Assembly: GCF_019753045.1 (NCBI RefSeq)
Contig: NZ_JAIELN010000022.1
Coordinates: 1 to 64,000, forward strand
From: Hyphomicrobium sp.
GTDB taxonomy: Bacteria > Pseudomonadota > Alphaproteobacteria > Rhizobiales > Hyphomicrobiaceae
Reading direction: 5' to 3'
Length of the DNA stretch: 64,000 bases
A model generated the notes under the pieces. That model did no database searches, was not told the DNA's origin, and saw only the letters and a list, made by a program, of their open reading frames with translations. A program made the position numbers and the translations under genes. Position 1 is the stretch's first letter. Every line of letters starts with the position of its first letter. This document shows, in pieces, positions 15,761 through 26,428 of this stretch.

Positions 15761-16003
15761 CTATTCCGGTTCTGGGGCCGCCGGCTTGCAGACGAGATCG
15801 ATCTGCGTGCACGTCGCGTCGCGCACGTCGATCAGCGGCTTGCACTCGGCGGTCGACTGCTCCTTCGTACATTTCAGAGCCTTCGCCGTCGCTTCCTTGC
15901 AGAGCGCCTTCATGTCGTCGCAGCCGTCGGCGCGGGCCTCACCTCCGCAAAGCGCCAGCGCCGCGATTGCCGCCAGGAGCGGCCGGGACGACTTCGTCTG
16001 CAT
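15761..16003 (-). CDS. Small cysteine-rich secreted protein
   Basis: The 80-residue product has a basic N-terminus and hydrophobic core (about residues 1-25, ending ARA-DG) that form a signal peptide. The mature part has six cysteines (DGC, ALC, LKC, AEC, ATC, LVC), enough for three disulfides, and a Pro/Glu tail. ATG 16003 has GGAGG ten bases upstream; the longer frame to 16126 has no such site. It is transcribed divergently from lexA, and the region between them holds an SOS box. Its role is unknown; a periplasmic or extracellular protein is likely. Confidence 0.75.
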   Translation of the reverse strand: MQTKSSRPLLAAIAALALCGGEARADGCDDMKALCKEATAKALKCTKEQSTAECKPLIDVRDATCTQIDLVCKPAAPEPE

Positions 16004-16160
16004 TGCGCGTTCTCCCTCCCGTTGCTGCTCGTCAGCGGAGATTGGATTCGCTGTGCCGTTCAATTCGGCCGGCTGGATCCAGCCGAATGGCCATGCGAGG
16101 CATTCGAGCCACTCGCGCGTTGCCATTGACGCTGCGGAATGGGGATAACGCGGGGCGCAC

Positions 16161-16189
16161 TTGCAGAACGAGACAAGAACGTGTAGCGT
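16161..16189 (+). promoter_or_regulatory. lexA promoter with LexA-binding SOS box
   Basis: GAAC-N7-GAAC at 16166-16180 is the reverse complement of GTTC-N7-GTTC, the direct-repeat LexA operator of alphaproteobacteria. It sits between TTGCAG (16161-16166) and TAGCGT (16184-16189), 17 bp apart, where bound LexA would block RNA polymerase. It lies about 110 bp before the lexA ATG and about 160 bp before the divergent cysteine-rich gene. Confidence 0.8.
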
Positions 16190-16290
16190 ACATACATGAT
16201 TTGTACCGTCATTCAGCGGGTTTCCGATCGGTGGTCAGCGTTTCGGCCCACGGTCCCCGCGCAGCCACGGAAGGCTTGAGACGAAACGCG

Positions 16291-17097
16291 ATGCTTACCG
16301 AGAAACAGAGAGACCTCCTGCTCTTCATCCATGCGCGCATGCAGGAACGCGGCGTGCCCCCCTCCTTCGACGAAATGAAGGACGCACTGGATCTGAGGTC
16401 CAAATCCGGCATTCACCGCCTGATCACGGCCCTGGTCGAGCGCGGCTTCATCCGCCGCCTGCCGCACAGGGCGCGGGCGATCGAAGTGATCAAGCTGCCG
16501 GACAATCAGACTGGCGGGCAGACGGGCGCCCCGAATGGCGGGCAGAACGTTGCGGCTAATGCCGGCCAGCCCGCGGGCCACAATTCAGGTTACAGTTCCG
16601 GCGCGTCCGTCGCCTCCATGCCGCAACGCGGCGGCTTCCAGCCGAGCGTGATCGAGGGCTCCGGGCCACGGGCGAGCGTTTCTCCCCCGCCGCCGTCGCA
16701 CATCATCGATGCGCGGACGGTGTCGATCCCCGTCATGGGGCGGATCGCTGCCGGTACGCCGATCAGCGCCATTCAAAACCACACGCACGACATCGCCGTG
16801 CCGCCCGATATCCTAACGAACGGCGAGCATTTCGCGCTCGAGGTCAAGGGCGACTCGATGATCGAGGCGGGTATCCATGACGGCGATACCGTCATTATCC
16901 GCCGCTGCAATAACGCCGAGAACGGGGACATCATCGTTGCGCTCGTCGAAGGCGAGGAAGCGACGTTGAAGCGGCTTCGCAAGAAGGGCTCGACGATTGC
17001 GCTCGAAGCGGCCAACCCAGAATTCAAGACGCGCATTTTTGGGCCCGACCAGATCGATATCCAAGGCCGGCTCGTGGGGCTTCTCAGGCGCTACTGA
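16291..17097 (+). CDS. lexA: SOS repressor LexA
   Basis: LexA represses DNA-damage genes and cleaves itself when RecA filaments form. The 268-residue protein has an N-terminal winged helix ([13 protein letters not shown]..., 1-65) and a C-terminal S24 peptidase domain with cleavage site Ala154-Gly155, nucleophile Ser189 (GDSM) and Lys227. The linker between them (about 70-140) is unusually long and rich in Gly, Asn, Gln and Pro, making the protein longer than the usual 200-240 residues. ATG 16291 is where the conserved N-terminus begins; the frame upstream is not LexA. An SOS box upstream indicates autoregulation. Confidence 0.97.
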   Translation: MLTEKQRDLLLFIHARMQERGVPPSFDEMKDALDLRSKSGIHRLITALVERGFIRRLPHRARAIEVIKLPDNQTGGQTGAPNGGQNVAANAGQPAGHNSGYSSGASVASMPQRGGFQPSVIEGSGPRASVSPPPPSHIIDARTVSIPVMGRIAAGTPISAIQNHTHDIAVPPDILTNGEHFALEVKGDSMIEAGIHDGDTVIIRRCNNAENGDIIVALVEGEEATLKRLRKKGSTIALEAANPEFKTRIFGPDQIDIQGRLVGLLRRY

Positions 17098-17120
17098 TCT
17101 ACACCGGGCGCTAGAGCGCC

Positions 17121-19472
17121 CTACGGGGAGTCGCCGGCCGCCGGAAGAGCATTCGTGAACTCCGTCTCGAAGTCCGGCTCCTCGCCCGGATCGCTCTCCG
17201 CAAGCGTTCGCGGCTCGGCTTCGGCTTCCGCGATTGACCGCGATGGCGTCGCGGCCGGTGACGTTGCGCCGGGTGTCTCCAGGATGCGGGGTTTCGGGAG
17301 GCCGCCCGGTGTTTTCCTTTCGGGCATGACGCTCCACGGGCGCTCGCCGCGATGGGATGCGACTGTCACAAGGCGCACGCGCGGCTCGGGGTTATCATCG
17401 CTTCGATCGATGTAGAGGGCGTAGGCGCCGTTGCGCCAGCGGTCGAAGACGTCGATGACGGTCGCGGGCACCGCGCAGTCTTCGGGCTTCGGATCGTTGA
17501 TCACCAGCACATCGGCGTTGAGGCAATCGTCGGTCACGGCTGCCGGATGCCGGGCGACTGCAACGGTTGCACCTTTGACGTGGGCAATGCAGCCGACCGC
17601 GTCACACGAGAACGCGTCACCGGACTGCGCCTCGCGCGCCGTCCGGCCGTCGCCATCGTATTCGAGCCAGCGATCCAGGTCGTATTTCGCGCCCTTGTTC
17701 GGCAGTGCGGAGAGTTTTCCGGACGTATCACGCACGGCGATCAGGCCTTTCTGGCCGATGAGGATATCGGGGCGCGTCATCAAGGGCGCTCCGAGCAGGC
17801 CCAGAACGCAGAGCGCAACGCCGAAGAGGCGGATTCGCGTTTGCCAAAGCGAAAGCCAAATTCCGCCGGCGAGCATGAGGATGAACGCGAATGCCGGAAT
17901 TTCCGGAAGGTGCCCGACGGCGCCGGGCAGCGCGCCGACCTTGTTCGCGCACCAGGCCATGCCTTCGATGCCCCAGCCCATCGGCTTCAGGCCGAACCAT
18001 TCAAGTCCGAACGGCATCAGCACCATCGCCAGCAGGGCGGAGGGCATGACGATGATGTTGCAGATCGGAATGGCGATCATATTGCCGAGCACGGCATATT
18101 GCTGGCTCTGGTGAAAGTTATAGGCAGCGAGCGGCGCGACGGCCACGCTCGCGATGAGCGTCGAGGCGACGATCTCGCCGAAGAATTTCAGCACCTTCAT
18201 GGCCGGGTGCGGCCTCGACTGACGTCCGAGAAAATTACTCAACGTTTCGTGCGAGGCTATCAGGGCCGTGACCGCGGCAAATGACATCTGAAAGCCGGCG
18301 TCCAGCAAGCTTTCCGGATAGACGATGAGGATCAGGAATGCGGCGAGAGCGACGTTTCGCAACGCCAATGCGGGGCGATCGAGAAGGACGGCTCCGAATA
18401 TGATGAGGATCATCAGGGCCGAGCGCACGGTTGCAAACTGTCCGCCGGAGATCGCGAGATAGGCAATCGCGCTTATTATTCCCAGCGCCGCCGCGATTTT
18501 CTTGATCGGCATCGTCAGCGCAATCAGCGGAATGGCTGCGAGCAACAAGCGGACCGAATAGAATACGGCGCCGGCCGCGATCACCATATGCAGGCCCGAT
18601 ATCGACAGGATGTGGAAGAGGCCCGAATTCTTGAAGGCGTCATTCGTCGCTGCGGTTATCCCGCCTCGCTCTCCCGTGATCAGCGCCAGCGCGATCTCGC
18701 CGGTCTCTCCCGGTAGCGCCTGGCGAATGCGCGCGGCGATTGCTTGGCGAATGTTTTCGATCGAGCGGCGGTACCACTGCGAAAGAGTGCCTGTATCGCT
18801 CTGGCCCTCGATCTGAGGCGCCGCGAACGCATAACCAACGGCGCCGACGGAATCGAACCATGCCGTGCGGGCGTAGTCGAAGCCGCCGGGCAGCGGCGGT
18901 TTCGCGGGCGGCGACAGGTTTGCCTTTATCCGGATGAGGTCGCCGGGCGCCGCGGGCGAACGCGCCGACATCGTGCGCACACGAATAACGGCTGGCGTTT
19001 GCTCGGGCGAGAGGCCCGCGATGCTCGGCGATTTGATCGTGAGTCGCTGGCCGCGCGGGATCTTCGCTTCCACCATCGTCACGGTGCCGGTGATCTCGAC
19101 GCCGTGGAGCGCCTTGGTGAGAACCGGCGCACGCACCGCTTCGACGCGCAGTTTTGCGATTGCAAAGCCGGCTCCGGCCAAGACAAAAGCCGTCATAATC
19201 GTTGCAGCGAGCGTTCCTCCGCGGACAGTCAGGCGCAAGATGAGCGCCAGCACGAACGGCACGCACGCGGTGATCGTTGCTGGCTCGATGGGTAATGCGA
19301 AGTAGGCCGCGATGCCTGCGCCCAGGCAAACCGGAGCCCAAAGAAAAAAGCTTTCACGCTCGGCTTCGAAAAGAAGCGCAGCGCGGCTGATCCCGCGCTC
19401 GGGGAGCGCCGGAAATCCGATCTCTCTTGCCGCCTCCCGACCGAATTCCGGTCCCGCCGCCTCGACCGACAT
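17121..19472 (-). CDS. comEC: ComEC/Rec2 family DNA-uptake channel protein
   Basis: This 783-residue membrane protein has an N-terminal helix pair, an OB-like DUF4131 domain (about 90-215) and the multi-helix Competence domain (about 260-545) with [15 protein letters not shown] and [29 protein letters not shown]. In ComEC these helices form the channel that moves single-stranded DNA across the inner membrane. The C-terminal third corresponds to the region that is a metallo-beta-lactamase domain in other phyla, but I see no HxHxDH motif, as is usual for alphaproteobacterial members. The last ~60 residues are low-complexity and end in repeat-derived sequence. It is convergent with lexA and divergent from gltX. 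Confidence 0.93.
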   Translation of the reverse strand: MSVEAAGPEFGREAAREIGFPALPERGISRAALLFEAERESFFLWAPVCLGAGIAAYFALPIEPATITACVPFVLALILRLTVRGGTLAATIMTAFVLAGAGFAIAKLRVEAVRAPVLTKALHGVEITGTVTMVEAKIPRGQRLTIKSPSIAGLSPEQTPAVIRVRTMSARSPAAPGDLIRIKANLSPPAKPPLPGGFDYARTAWFDSVGAVGYAFAAPQIEGQSDTGTLSQWYRRSIENIRQAIAARIRQALPGETGEIALALITGERGGITAATNDAFKNSGLFHILSISGLHMVIAAGAVFYSVRLLLAAIPLIALTMPIKKIAAALGIISAIAYLAISGGQFATVRSALMILIIFGAVLLDRPALALRNVALAAFLILIVYPESLLDAGFQMSFAAVTALIASHETLSNFLGRQSRPHPAMKVLKFFGEIVASTLIASVAVAPLAAYNFHQSQQYAVLGNMIAIPICNIIVMPSALLAMVLMPFGLEWFGLKPMGWGIEGMAWCANKVGALPGAVGHLPEIPAFAFILMLAGGIWLSLWQTRIRLFGVALCVLGLLGAPLMTRPDILIGQKGLIAVRDTSGKLSALPNKGAKYDLDRWLEYDGDGRTAREAQSGDAFSCDAVGCIAHVKGATVAVARHPAAVTDDCLNADVLVINDPKPEDCAVPATVIDVFDRWRNGAYALYIDRSDDNPEPRVRLVTVASHRGERPWSVMPERKTPGGLPKPRILETPGATSPAATPSRSIAEAEAEPRTLAESDPGEEPDFETEFTNALPAAGDSP
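17124..17144. repeat. Partial palindromic repeat, copy D, inside the comEC 3' end
   Basis: CGGGGAGTCG followed by CCGGCCGCCGG matches one arm and half the core of copies A-C. It encodes the last residues of ComEC (PAAGDSP). A perfect hairpin GGGCGC-TAGA-GCGCCC (17106-17121) separates it from the lexA stop codon and could serve as a terminator, although no T-run follows. Confidence 0.5.
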
Positions 19473-19585
19473 GCCCCGCCCAACGCGCTGCCGAAGGCCG
19501 GTATTTCCGCCCTCTTAACTTGTCCCACCTCACATGCTACGAGCGGAACCTTATTCCCTCAATGGCAGGCGAGCAAAAAGGTCCA

Positions 19586-21127
19586 ATGTCCGTGACCACT
19601 ACACCGAGTGCGCCCATCGTACGATTTGCCCCCTCTCCTACTGGGTATCTGCATATCGGGGGGGCCCGCACGGCGCTTTTCAATTGGCTCTACGCCCGCG
19701 GCCACGGTGGACGGTTCCTTCTGCGCATCGAGGATACCGATCGCGAGCGCAACAACGAGGCCGCGGTTGCCGCGATCCTCGACGGCGTCAAATGGCTCGG
19801 CCTCGACTGGGACGGCAATGTCGTTTCGCAGTTTTCGCGGGCCGACCGGCATCGGGAGGTCGCGAAGGAACTCTTGAAGCGCGGGGCTGCCTACTACTGC
19901 TATTCCTCGCCCGCCGAGATCGACGCGGCACGTGAAAAGGCCAAGGCCGAGGGCCGGCCGCAGATCTTCCTTTCGCCCTGGCGGGATCGCGATCCGCAGG
20001 ATGCACCGAAGGATGTTAAGCCGACGATCCGCCTCAAGGCGCCGCGCGAGGGCGAGACGATCGTCAACGATCACGTGCAGGGCCGCGTCGCGTTTCCGAA
20101 CAAGGATCTCGACGACCTGATCATTCTCCGGTCGGACGGCAATCCGACGTACAATCTCGCCGTCGTCGTCGACGATCACGACATGGAGGTTACGCACGTC
20201 ATCCGCGGCGCCGACCATTTGACCAACGCCGCACGCCAGACGCAGATCTATCAGGGCATGGGGTGGACGGTTCCGGAATTCGCGCACGTGCCGCTCATTC
20301 ACGGTGCGGACGGCGCGAAGCTCTCGAAGCGTCACGGCGCGCAAGGCGTCGAAGAATACCGCGATATGGGCTACCTGCCGGTCGCACTGCGCAATTATCT
20401 CGTGCGCCTCGGCTGGAGCCACGGCGATGACGAGATCATCTCGACCGACGATCTTATTCGCTGGTTCGACATCGACGGCATCAACAAGAGCCCGGCACGG
20501 CTCGACTTCAAGAAGCTCGACGATCTGAACGGGCACTACATCCGCGCATCAGGGGACGAGGAACTCGAAGCGCACGTGCGTGGAATGCTGCCTCATCTCA
20601 ATTTTCAGGCGCTCGTGGAAATCCCGTCCGATCCGAAAGCGCCGGCACGCCCCGACATCGCGCTCGCGCGCGAAGTGTTGCGCCAGCTTCCCGCGGTTTC
20701 GACGGGCAAGGAACTCGCAGATCTTTTCGCCGCCAAGGGATGGGGAAAATTCACGGCAGCCATTCCGTCTCTTAAAGAGCGCTCGAAGACTCTCGCGGAA
20801 CTCGTTGGCGGAGCACTGTTCATCGTTGCGGAGCGGCCGCTCAAACTCGAGGATAAGGCAGCGAAGCTTCTCGGACCGGAAGGCCGCGCATCGAACGCCG
20901 AGATTCTCAAGCTGCTTTCGGCCGTTCCGGAGCAGGAATGGTCGGCGGCTTTCTTGGAAGCGAAGGTAAAATCCTTCGCCGAGGAAAAGGGGTTGAAACT
21001 CGGCAATGTCGCGCAACCGCTTCGGGCGGCGCTCACCGGACGGGCGGTTTCGCCGCCGGTGTTCAATGTCCTCGAAGTGCTTGGCCGCGACGAAAGCCTC
21101 GGCCGTATCGGCGACGCCGCCGGTTAA
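19586..21127 (+). CDS. gltX: Glutamyl-tRNA synthetase
   Basis: This class I synthetase charges tRNA-Glu, and in alphaproteobacteria often tRNA-Gln for later amidation. The 513-residue protein has [20 protein letters not shown] (HIGH motif at 23-26), [12 protein letters not shown], the KLSKRHG motif near residue 250 and a helical anticodon-binding C-terminus. ATG 19586 is chosen because AAAAGG lies five bases upstream and the Rossmann fold starts soon after; ATG 19562 lacks such a site. It is divergent from comEC and followed by gltA. Confidence 0.95.
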   Translation: MSVTTTPSAPIVRFAPSPTGYLHIGGARTALFNWLYARGHGGRFLLRIEDTDRERNNEAAVAAILDGVKWLGLDWDGNVVSQFSRADRHREVAKELLKRGAAYYCYSSPAEIDAAREKAKAEGRPQIFLSPWRDRDPQDAPKDVKPTIRLKAPREGETIVNDHVQGRVAFPNKDLDDLIILRSDGNPTYNLAVVVDDHDMEVTHVIRGADHLTNAARQTQIYQGMGWTVPEFAHVPLIHGADGAKLSKRHGAQGVEEYRDMGYLPVALRNYLVRLGWSHGDDEIISTDDLIRWFDIDGINKSPARLDFKKLDDLNGHYIRASGDEELEAHVRGMLPHLNFQALVEIPSDPKAPARPDIALAREVLRQLPAVSTGKELADLFAAKGWGKFTAAIPSLKERSKTLAELVGGALFIVAERPLKLEDKAAKLLGPEGRASNAEILKLLSAVPEQEWSAAFLEAKVKSFAEEKGLKLGNVAQPLRAALTGRAVSPPVFNVLEVLGRDESLGRIGDAAG

Positions 21128-21210
21128 TCCGGAATCGCGATCTCTTAACGATCCCTTGCCGCACCGCAAAAAATCCGTTAAATCCTTCAATAGCCGACTG
21201 CTTTTTTGAA

Positions 21211-21239
21211 GGCCGCCGACAGTTCTCCGGGCCGCCGAC
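21211..21239 (+). repeat. Direct repeat in the gltA leader
   Basis: The decamer GGCCGCCGAC occurs at 21211-21220 and again at 21230-21239, 19 bp apart, in the gltX-gltA gap. It follows an inverted repeat CCTTCAA...TTGAAGG with an internal T-run (about 21184-21212) that may terminate gltX. Two same-phase copies about two helical turns apart could bind a regulator, but nothing identifies one. Confidence 0.35.
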
Positions 21240-21316
21240 GTCCTGGTCTATGCGACGGGGAATGCGAAAGTTAACTTCAGACGTCGGCAGTGTCTTCCGG
21301 GGCGAAGGTGGCGAAC

Positions 21317-22627
21317 ATGAACATTCACGACAAAGCTTCCAAGGGCGGGACCAAGCCGAACGCGACATTGACCGTCGACAACAAGCAGGTCCAGCTTTCG
21401 GTGCGCTCTGGCACGATTGGCCCTGACGTCGTCGACGTCGGCAATCTCTACAAAGACACCGGCTGCTTTACGTACGATCCCGGCTTCACATCCACCGCGA
21501 ACTGCAAAAGCTCGATCACCTACATCGACGGCGACAAGGGCGAGCTGCTCTATCGCGGCTATCCGATCGATCAGCTCGCGGAAAATACCAACTTCCTGGC
21601 GGTCTGCTATCTGCTGCTCTACGGGGAACTGCCGACCAACGCCGAGTTCATCAATTTCCGCAAGACCATTACGAACCATACGATGGTTCACGAGCAGATG
21701 ACGCGGTTCTTCACCGGCTACCGGCGTGACGCGCATCCGATGGCGGTCATGGTCGGAACGGTCGGTGCGCTGTCATCGTTCTATCACGACTCGACCGACA
21801 TCAACGATCCGGCGCAGCGCGAAGTCGCGAGCCAGCGCATGATCGCGAAGATGCCGACGATGGCGGCAATGGCCTACAAATATTCGATGGGCCAGCCCTT
21901 CATCTATCCGCGCAACGATCTCGACTACACATCCAATTTCCTGCAGATGTGCTTCGCCGTTCCGTGCGAGCCCTACATCGTCAATCCGATCATCTCGCGG
22001 GCGCTGGATCGCATCTTCATCCTGCACGCCGATCACGAGCAGAACGCCTCCACCTCGACGGTGCGTCTGGCGGGCTCGTCGGGAGCCAATCCGTTCGCGT
22101 GCATCTCGGCCGGTATCGCTTGCCTTTGGGGGCCCGCACACGGCGGTGCCAACGAAGCTGCACTGAACATGCTGAAGGAAATAGGCACCGTCGATCGCGT
22201 TCCTGAATTCGTGAAGCGCGCCAAGGACAAGTCGTCCGGCTTCCGGCTGATGGGCTTTGGCCATCGCGTCTACAAGAACTACGATCCGCGCGCCAAGGTG
22301 ATGCAGAAGACCTGCCACGAGGTGCTCGATGCTCTCGGCCACGGAGACGATCCTCTGCTCAAGGTCGCGATGGAGCTCGAGCGCATCGCGCTTCAGGACG
22401 AATATTTCATCGAGAAGAAGCTCTATCCGAACATCGACTTCTATTCGGGCATCACGCTCAGGGCGATGGGCTTCCCGGTCGATATGTTCACTGTGCTGTT
22501 CGCGGTCGCGCGCACGGTCGGATGGATCGCGCAGTGGAAGGAAATGATCGAGGATCCGGAGCAGCGCATCGGGCGCCCGCGCCAGCTCTACATCGGACCG
22601 CCGCGCCGCGATTTCCCGGCCGCTTAA
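21317..22627 (+). CDS. gltA: Type II citrate synthase
   Basis: GltA condenses acetyl-CoA and oxaloacetate to citrate, the entry step of the TCA cycle. The 436-residue protein shows the hexameric type II features: [17 protein letters not shown] near the N-terminus, [26 protein letters not shown] and [15 protein letters not shown] (catalytic His), and the C-terminal [13 protein letters not shown] 21317 has AAGGTGG upstream. Its TAA stop overlaps the stop of the convergent lpxI-lpxB gene by three bases. Confidence 0.97.
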   Translation: MNIHDKASKGGTKPNATLTVDNKQVQLSVRSGTIGPDVVDVGNLYKDTGCFTYDPGFTSTANCKSSITYIDGDKGELLYRGYPIDQLAENTNFLAVCYLLLYGELPTNAEFINFRKTITNHTMVHEQMTRFFTGYRRDAHPMAVMVGTVGALSSFYHDSTDINDPAQREVASQRMIAKMPTMAAMAYKYSMGQPFIYPRNDLDYTSNFLQMCFAVPCEPYIVNPIISRALDRIFILHADHEQNASTSTVRLAGSSGANPFACISAGIACLWGPAHGGANEAALNMLKEIGTVDRVPEFVKRAKDKSSGFRLMGFGHRVYKNYDPRAKVMQKTCHEVLDALGHGDDPLLKVAMELERIALQDEYFIEKKLYPNIDFYSGITLRAMGFPVDMFTVLFAVARTVGWIAQWKEMIEDPEQRIGRPRQLYIGPPRRDFPAA

Positions 22628-25068
22628 TCCGCAACAACCGACAGCACGACTTGGAGCACGACCTGGGCCGCCGCGTCGCTCGGACTCGAGGCGGCGAGGC
22701 GAAGCTTTTCGGGCGCCAGGCTTAGTCCATGGAGTTGCGCAGAGCGTGCGTCCGTGTCGCCAAGAAGCGGCTCGATGGCGTTTGCCAGATTTTCGGCCGT
22801 GCACGCTTCCTGCAGATATTCGGGATAGACGTTCTTGCCGATCACGAGGTTGGCCAGCACTACGCTCGGCACCTTCAACAGGAAGCGCAGGTTCGACATG
22901 ATCGCGTCGACCTTGTAGGCAACGACCGTTGGCGTGCCCGCGAGCGCAAGCTCAAGCGTTACGGTGCCCGATGCCGCGAGGGCAGCGCGTGCGAGGCGCA
23001 TGGCGGCGTATTTATCGTCCGTGTCGACGATGTGCGGTTTCGGCGTCCATGCAGACGTCTTCTCGGCGATGCGATCTCTGAGGTGGCGGACCGCCGGGAT
23101 AACGACCTCGATCGGACCCTTGGCGGATGAGACGCGCGCGACGGCCTCGCCGAACACGTCGATCAGACGCTCGACCTCTGATGTCCGGCTTCCGGGCAGG
23201 ACGAGAAGAACCGGTCGATCCTGTGCAATTCCAAGGCGTGACGCGAGGCTCGTCGCATCGGCATTCTGGATCTCATCGAGCTTCTCGATCAGCGGATGGC
23301 CGACATATGTGCATGCCGGGCCGCCGAGGCGTGCGTGCGCTTCAGGCTCGAACGGGAGCAGCGCCAAAACGTGATCGACGTACGGGCGCATTTTCTTCGC
23401 GCGTCCCGGCCGCCAAGCCCAGACGCTCGGACTGACATAGTCGACGATCGGAATATTCGGCGCACGCTTCCGGATGCGCTTCGCAATCGGGTGCGTAAAT
23501 TCAGGGCTGTCGATGATGACGACGAGGTCAGGCGCGAATGCGACGGCGGCATCGACCGTCTGATAGACGCGGCGCATGATGCGCGGAAGCTTCGGCAATA
23601 TGGACAGCGGGCCCATGACTGCCACGTCTTCGATGGGAAAGAGCGAGCGAAAGCCCTGCTCCGCCATTTCCTCTCCGCCGACGCCCGAGAAGTCGATCGG
23701 ACCTGAATGTTGCTTCTTGAGTGCACCGATCAGCTTGGCGCCCAACGCGTCGCCCGAGTGCTCACCAGCCACGAGGAAGATTTTCAAGGGCTTCGGTCCT
23801 GATCCGAGGTTTGAAGTGGCGACAAACATCGCGGACCTGTTTGCCAACTGAATGACTGGGGAAGATTTTTCAAGATGCGAGCCGTTTCCGGTGATCGCTA
23901 CGCCGATCAGGTGAGCGCTGTGAGCCGCACCGATCAGTGCTTCGTCGAGCCGCTCATCCGATCCGACGACCAGGACGCCACGGCGGCGCGTATTGCTGCC
24001 GCGAAGCGTTCGCACGCGTTCGACGACGGTCGTGGGTGTTTCCGAGGCGCCGACTGCGAGGATGCGTCCGCCGTCGATGACGACGGCCGAACTGAGGCCG
24101 AACGATGAGAGCGCCGATAAAACGCCGCCCGCTCGTGCGATATCGGCTTCGGCTGAGGGATTGACTGGAAGTTCGCCGACGGCGCGGACGCGGTGCTTCT
24201 GAGCTTCCCGTGAGCCAGGCTTGGTTTCCTCGGCCGTGATGCCCTGGACGAATATCCCTCGCTCGTCGGCGAGCGCGATCATCTCAGAACGGTTGGCGGC
24301 GAGGACGTGATCGGCCATGACGGCGATGCCGCAAAGCCCGGCTGCGTCGGCCTGGGCGACCGTGTTCGGTCCGATCGCTGGTAGATCGACGCGAAGATCC
24401 TGACCGGGCTTCGGACGCTTGACGAGAACGCCGTAACGTTCGCGATCGCCTCGGGCCCGACGCGCTTCGGCGACGCGCTTCAGCATCCGATCGGTTCCCT
24501 CGGCGCCTTCAATTGCTTCGATGCGGCCGCGGCTCACGACCACCGCCTGACCGATATCGTATCGGCCGAGTGCGGCGACGAGATCGAAGCCGCGCGCGAT
24601 GTCTTCGGCGTTCTCGGCCGACGCTGAGGCTTTCGTCAGATTGCCGTCGCCGACGAGCAGCTCCGGCGCGACTTCATCGACGCCGACGATGCGGAGGCCG
24701 AGCGCTTCGAATTGGGCCAGAACGCCCCGCAGGACGGCATCATCGCCGCCGGCCTTCAGAAGCTTCACCACTGCCGGCGCGAGACGCAGAAAAGCGAGAT
24801 CGGGACGCGCCGTCGCGAACGATGGCCGCCCGTAGGCGCCAAGCAGCAACGCGTCGCTGATGCCAGCCCGCCGAAACGCTGCCATCGCGCGTCCGGGCTG
24901 AGCCCAGTTGACGACCGTATGTGGAAATGCGCCGAGCGCCGGATCGGCGGCGCCCTCAACCATGACGACGTGAACCTCGCCGCCGCGGCGCGTAACACTT
25001 TGGGCGACTTCGAGAGGAAGCGAGCCGGCGCCAGCGATGATCCCGATGCGGTTCATCGGACCGTCCAT
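22624..25068 (-). CDS. lpxB: LpxI-LpxB fusion: UDP-2,3-diacylglucosamine pyrophosphatase plus lipid-A-disaccharide synthase
   Basis: One uninterrupted frame of 814 codons joins two consecutive lipid A enzymes. Residues about 5-280 are LpxI (DUF1009): [15 protein letters not shown] opens the N-domain and a full C-domain follows. Residues about 425-814 are LpxB, with [50 protein letters not shown] and [11 protein letters not shown]. Between them, residues about 308-420 resemble a second, degenerate LpxI C-domain: [22 protein letters not shown] mirrors [22 protein letters not shown]. LpxI releases UMP to give lipid X; LpxB couples lipid X to another UDP-diacylglucosamine. ATG 25068 follows the lpxA stop by eight bases; ATG 25056 is an alternative. 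Both enzymes are normally separate proteins. Confidence 0.93.
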   Translation of the reverse strand: MDGPMNRIGIIAGAGSLPLEVAQSVTRRGGEVHVVMVEGAADPALGAFPHTVVNWAQPGRAMAAFRRAGISDALLLGAYGRPSFATARPDLAFLRLAPAVVKLLKAGGDDAVLRGVLAQFEALGLRIVGVDEVAPELLVGDGNLTKASASAENAEDIARGFDLVAALGRYDIGQAVVVSRGRIEAIEGAEGTDRMLKRVAEARRARGDRERYGVLVKRPKPGQDLRVDLPAIGPNTVAQADAAGLCGIAVMADHVLAANRSEMIALADERGIFVQGITAEETKPGSREAQKHRVRAVGELPVNPSAEADIARAGGVLSALSSFGLSSAVVIDGGRILAVGASETPTTVVERVRTLRGSNTRRRGVLVVGSDERLDEALIGAAHSAHLIGVAITGNGSHLEKSSPVIQLANRSAMFVATSNLGSGPKPLKIFLVAGEHSGDALGAKLIGALKKQHSGPIDFSGVGGEEMAEQGFRSLFPIEDVAVMGPLSILPKLPRIMRRVYQTVDAAVAFAPDLVVIIDSPEFTHPIAKRIRKRAPNIPIVDYVSPSVWAWRPGRAKKMRPYVDHVLALLPFEPEAHARLGGPACTYVGHPLIEKLDEIQNADATSLASRLGIAQDRPVLLVLPGSRTSEVERLIDVFGEAVARVSSAKGPIEVVIPAVRHLRDRIAEKTSAWTPKPHIVDTDDKYAAMRLARAALAASGTVTLELALAGTPTVVAYKVDAIMSNLRFLLKVPSVVLANLVIGKNVYPEYLQEACTAENLANAIEPLLGDTDARSAQLHGLSLAPEKLRLAASSPSDAAAQVVLQVVLSVVAD

Positions 25069-25076
25069 GGGCGGTT

Positions 25077-25883
25077 TCAGCTCTCTTCGCCGTTCTTCGG
25101 CGTGCACAGTGATCGCTTGCCGCCCTGGCGGATGAACGCGAGGATTTCCTGCACGGAGGCATGGCCCGCGAACTCTTCCGCGACGTCTTCCATGCGCTCG
25201 ACCAGCGTGCCTTCAGCGGCGAACAGCAGCCGGTAGGCGCGGCGGAGATCGTGAATATCGTTGCGGGAGAAACCGCGCCGCTGCAGGCCGACGATGTTGA
25301 GGCCAGAAAGATATGCGCGATTGCCGATCGCCATGCCGTACGGAATGAGATCGTTCTCGAGGCCCGACATGCCGCCGACGAAGGCGTGGTGGCCGACGCG
25401 AGCGTACTGAATAACCGCAGCGCCGCCGCCGATGATCGCGAAATCGCCGACGTTGCAATGGCCCGCAAGCATGACGTTATTGGAAAAGATTACCCCATTG
25501 CCGACGTGGCAATCGTGGCCGACGTGGCTGTTTGCCAGGAAGGCGCAGCCGTTGCCGACGCTCGTCACCGAGCCGCCGCCAGCGGTGCCCGGGTTCATCG
25601 TTACGCCTTCGCGAATGATGCAGTCGGACCCGACGGTCAGCGAGCAGGGCTCGCCCTTGTATTTCAGATCCTGCGGCTGATGGCCGATCGACGCGAACGG
25701 AAAAATGCGTGTGCCGGCGCCGATCTCCGTCGTTCCGGCGACGACGACATGGCTCACGAGTTCGACGCGCTCGCCGAGCGTTACCTCGCGGCCGACGACA
25801 CAGAAGGGCCCAACCTTCACCCCCGCGGCTAGCTTTGCCCCGTCTTCGACGACAGCCGTCGGATGGACTTCCACTTCAGCCAT
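25077..25883 (-). CDS. lpxA: UDP-N-acetylglucosamine acyltransferase
   Basis: LpxA transfers a hydroxyacyl chain from ACP to the 3-position of UDP-GlcNAc, the first step of lipid A synthesis. The 268-residue protein is a left-handed beta-helix of hexapeptide repeats from residue 5 to about 180, with the catalytic-His region [15 protein letters not shown] and the typical [13 protein letters not shown] at the start of the helical C-terminus. ATG 25883 overlaps the fabZ stop by eight bases; the longer frame to 26120 is antiphase within fabZ. Confidence 0.97.
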   Translation of the reverse strand: MAEVEVHPTAVVEDGAKLAAGVKVGPFCVVGREVTLGERVELVSHVVVAGTTEIGAGTRIFPFASIGHQPQDLKYKGEPCSLTVGSDCIIREGVTMNPGTAGGGSVTSVGNGCAFLANSHVGHDCHVGNGVIFSNNVMLAGHCNVGDFAIIGGGAAVIQYARVGHHAFVGGMSGLENDLIPYGMAIGNRAYLSGLNIVGLQRRGFSRNDIHDLRRAYRLLFAAEGTLVERMEDVAEEFAGHASVQEILAFIRQGGKRSLCTPKNGEES

Positions 25884-26379
25884 TTTGGCTCGCAAATGCG
25901 CGCGCATCGGCGGTGTCTGCCAGCATGGCGCTGATTTCGGCCTCGGCCACGGTTTTGCCGTTGACCTTCGCTTCGCACTTGAAGCGCCAGACGCGGCCAC
26001 GATTGCGGATCTTGCGCACGTGGTAGTGGAGCTGGTCGCCCGGCAGCACGGGCTTCCTAAACTTGGCGTTGTCGATGCCCATGAAATAGACGAGCTCGGC
26101 CTTGTAGTCGTGGCCGACATTCGAAACGCAGAGAGCGCCTGCCGTCTGCGCGAGGCCCTCGATGATGAGCACGCCCGGCATTACGGGAAACTGCGGGAAG
26201 TGGCCTTGAAAGAACGGCTCGTTGATCGTGACGTTCTTGACGCCGACGCAGCTCTCGTCGGCATCCATGTCGTACATCCTATCGACCAGGAGGAACGGAT
26301 AGCGATGCGGCAGGAGCTTCATCACCCGGTTGATATCCGCGGTGCCCAGGGTTTTGACCGCCGTTGCCTTGCCTTCCAT
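25876..26379 (-). CDS. fabZ: 3-hydroxyacyl-ACP dehydratase
   Basis: FabZ dehydrates 3-hydroxyacyl-ACP during fatty-acid elongation and competes with LpxA/LpxD for the same acyl-ACP pool. The 167-residue hot-dog-fold protein has [13 protein letters not shown], the catalytic His in [13 protein letters not shown] and the catalytic Glu in [12 protein letters not shown] 26379 has GGAG ten bases upstream. It overlaps lpxA and follows lpxD by 49 bp. Confidence 0.97.
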   Translation of the reverse strand: MEGKATAVKTLGTADINRVMKLLPHRYPFLLVDRMYDMDADESCVGVKNVTINEPFFQGHFPQFPVMPGVLIIEGLAQTAGALCVSNVGHDYKAELVYFMGIDNAKFRKPVLPGDQLHYHVRKIRNRGRVWRFKCEAKVNGKTVAEAEISAMLADTADARAFASQNG

Positions 26380-26428
26380 CGTCGTGTGCTCCAAAAAATT
26401 ATGCTCGATCGATCGAGCCTGCCGGGCG

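Noticed and set aside
19427-19585. N-terminal extension of GltX upstream of ATG 19586
   Set aside because: It overlaps the divergent comEC start, lacks conservation, and has no ribosome-binding site.
23788-23829. Internal ATG (MFVATSN...) as a separate lpxB start
   Set aside because: The frame is continuous, there is no good ribosome-binding site, and the codons just before it belong to the LpxI-like domain; kept as an alternative in the finding rather than annotated.
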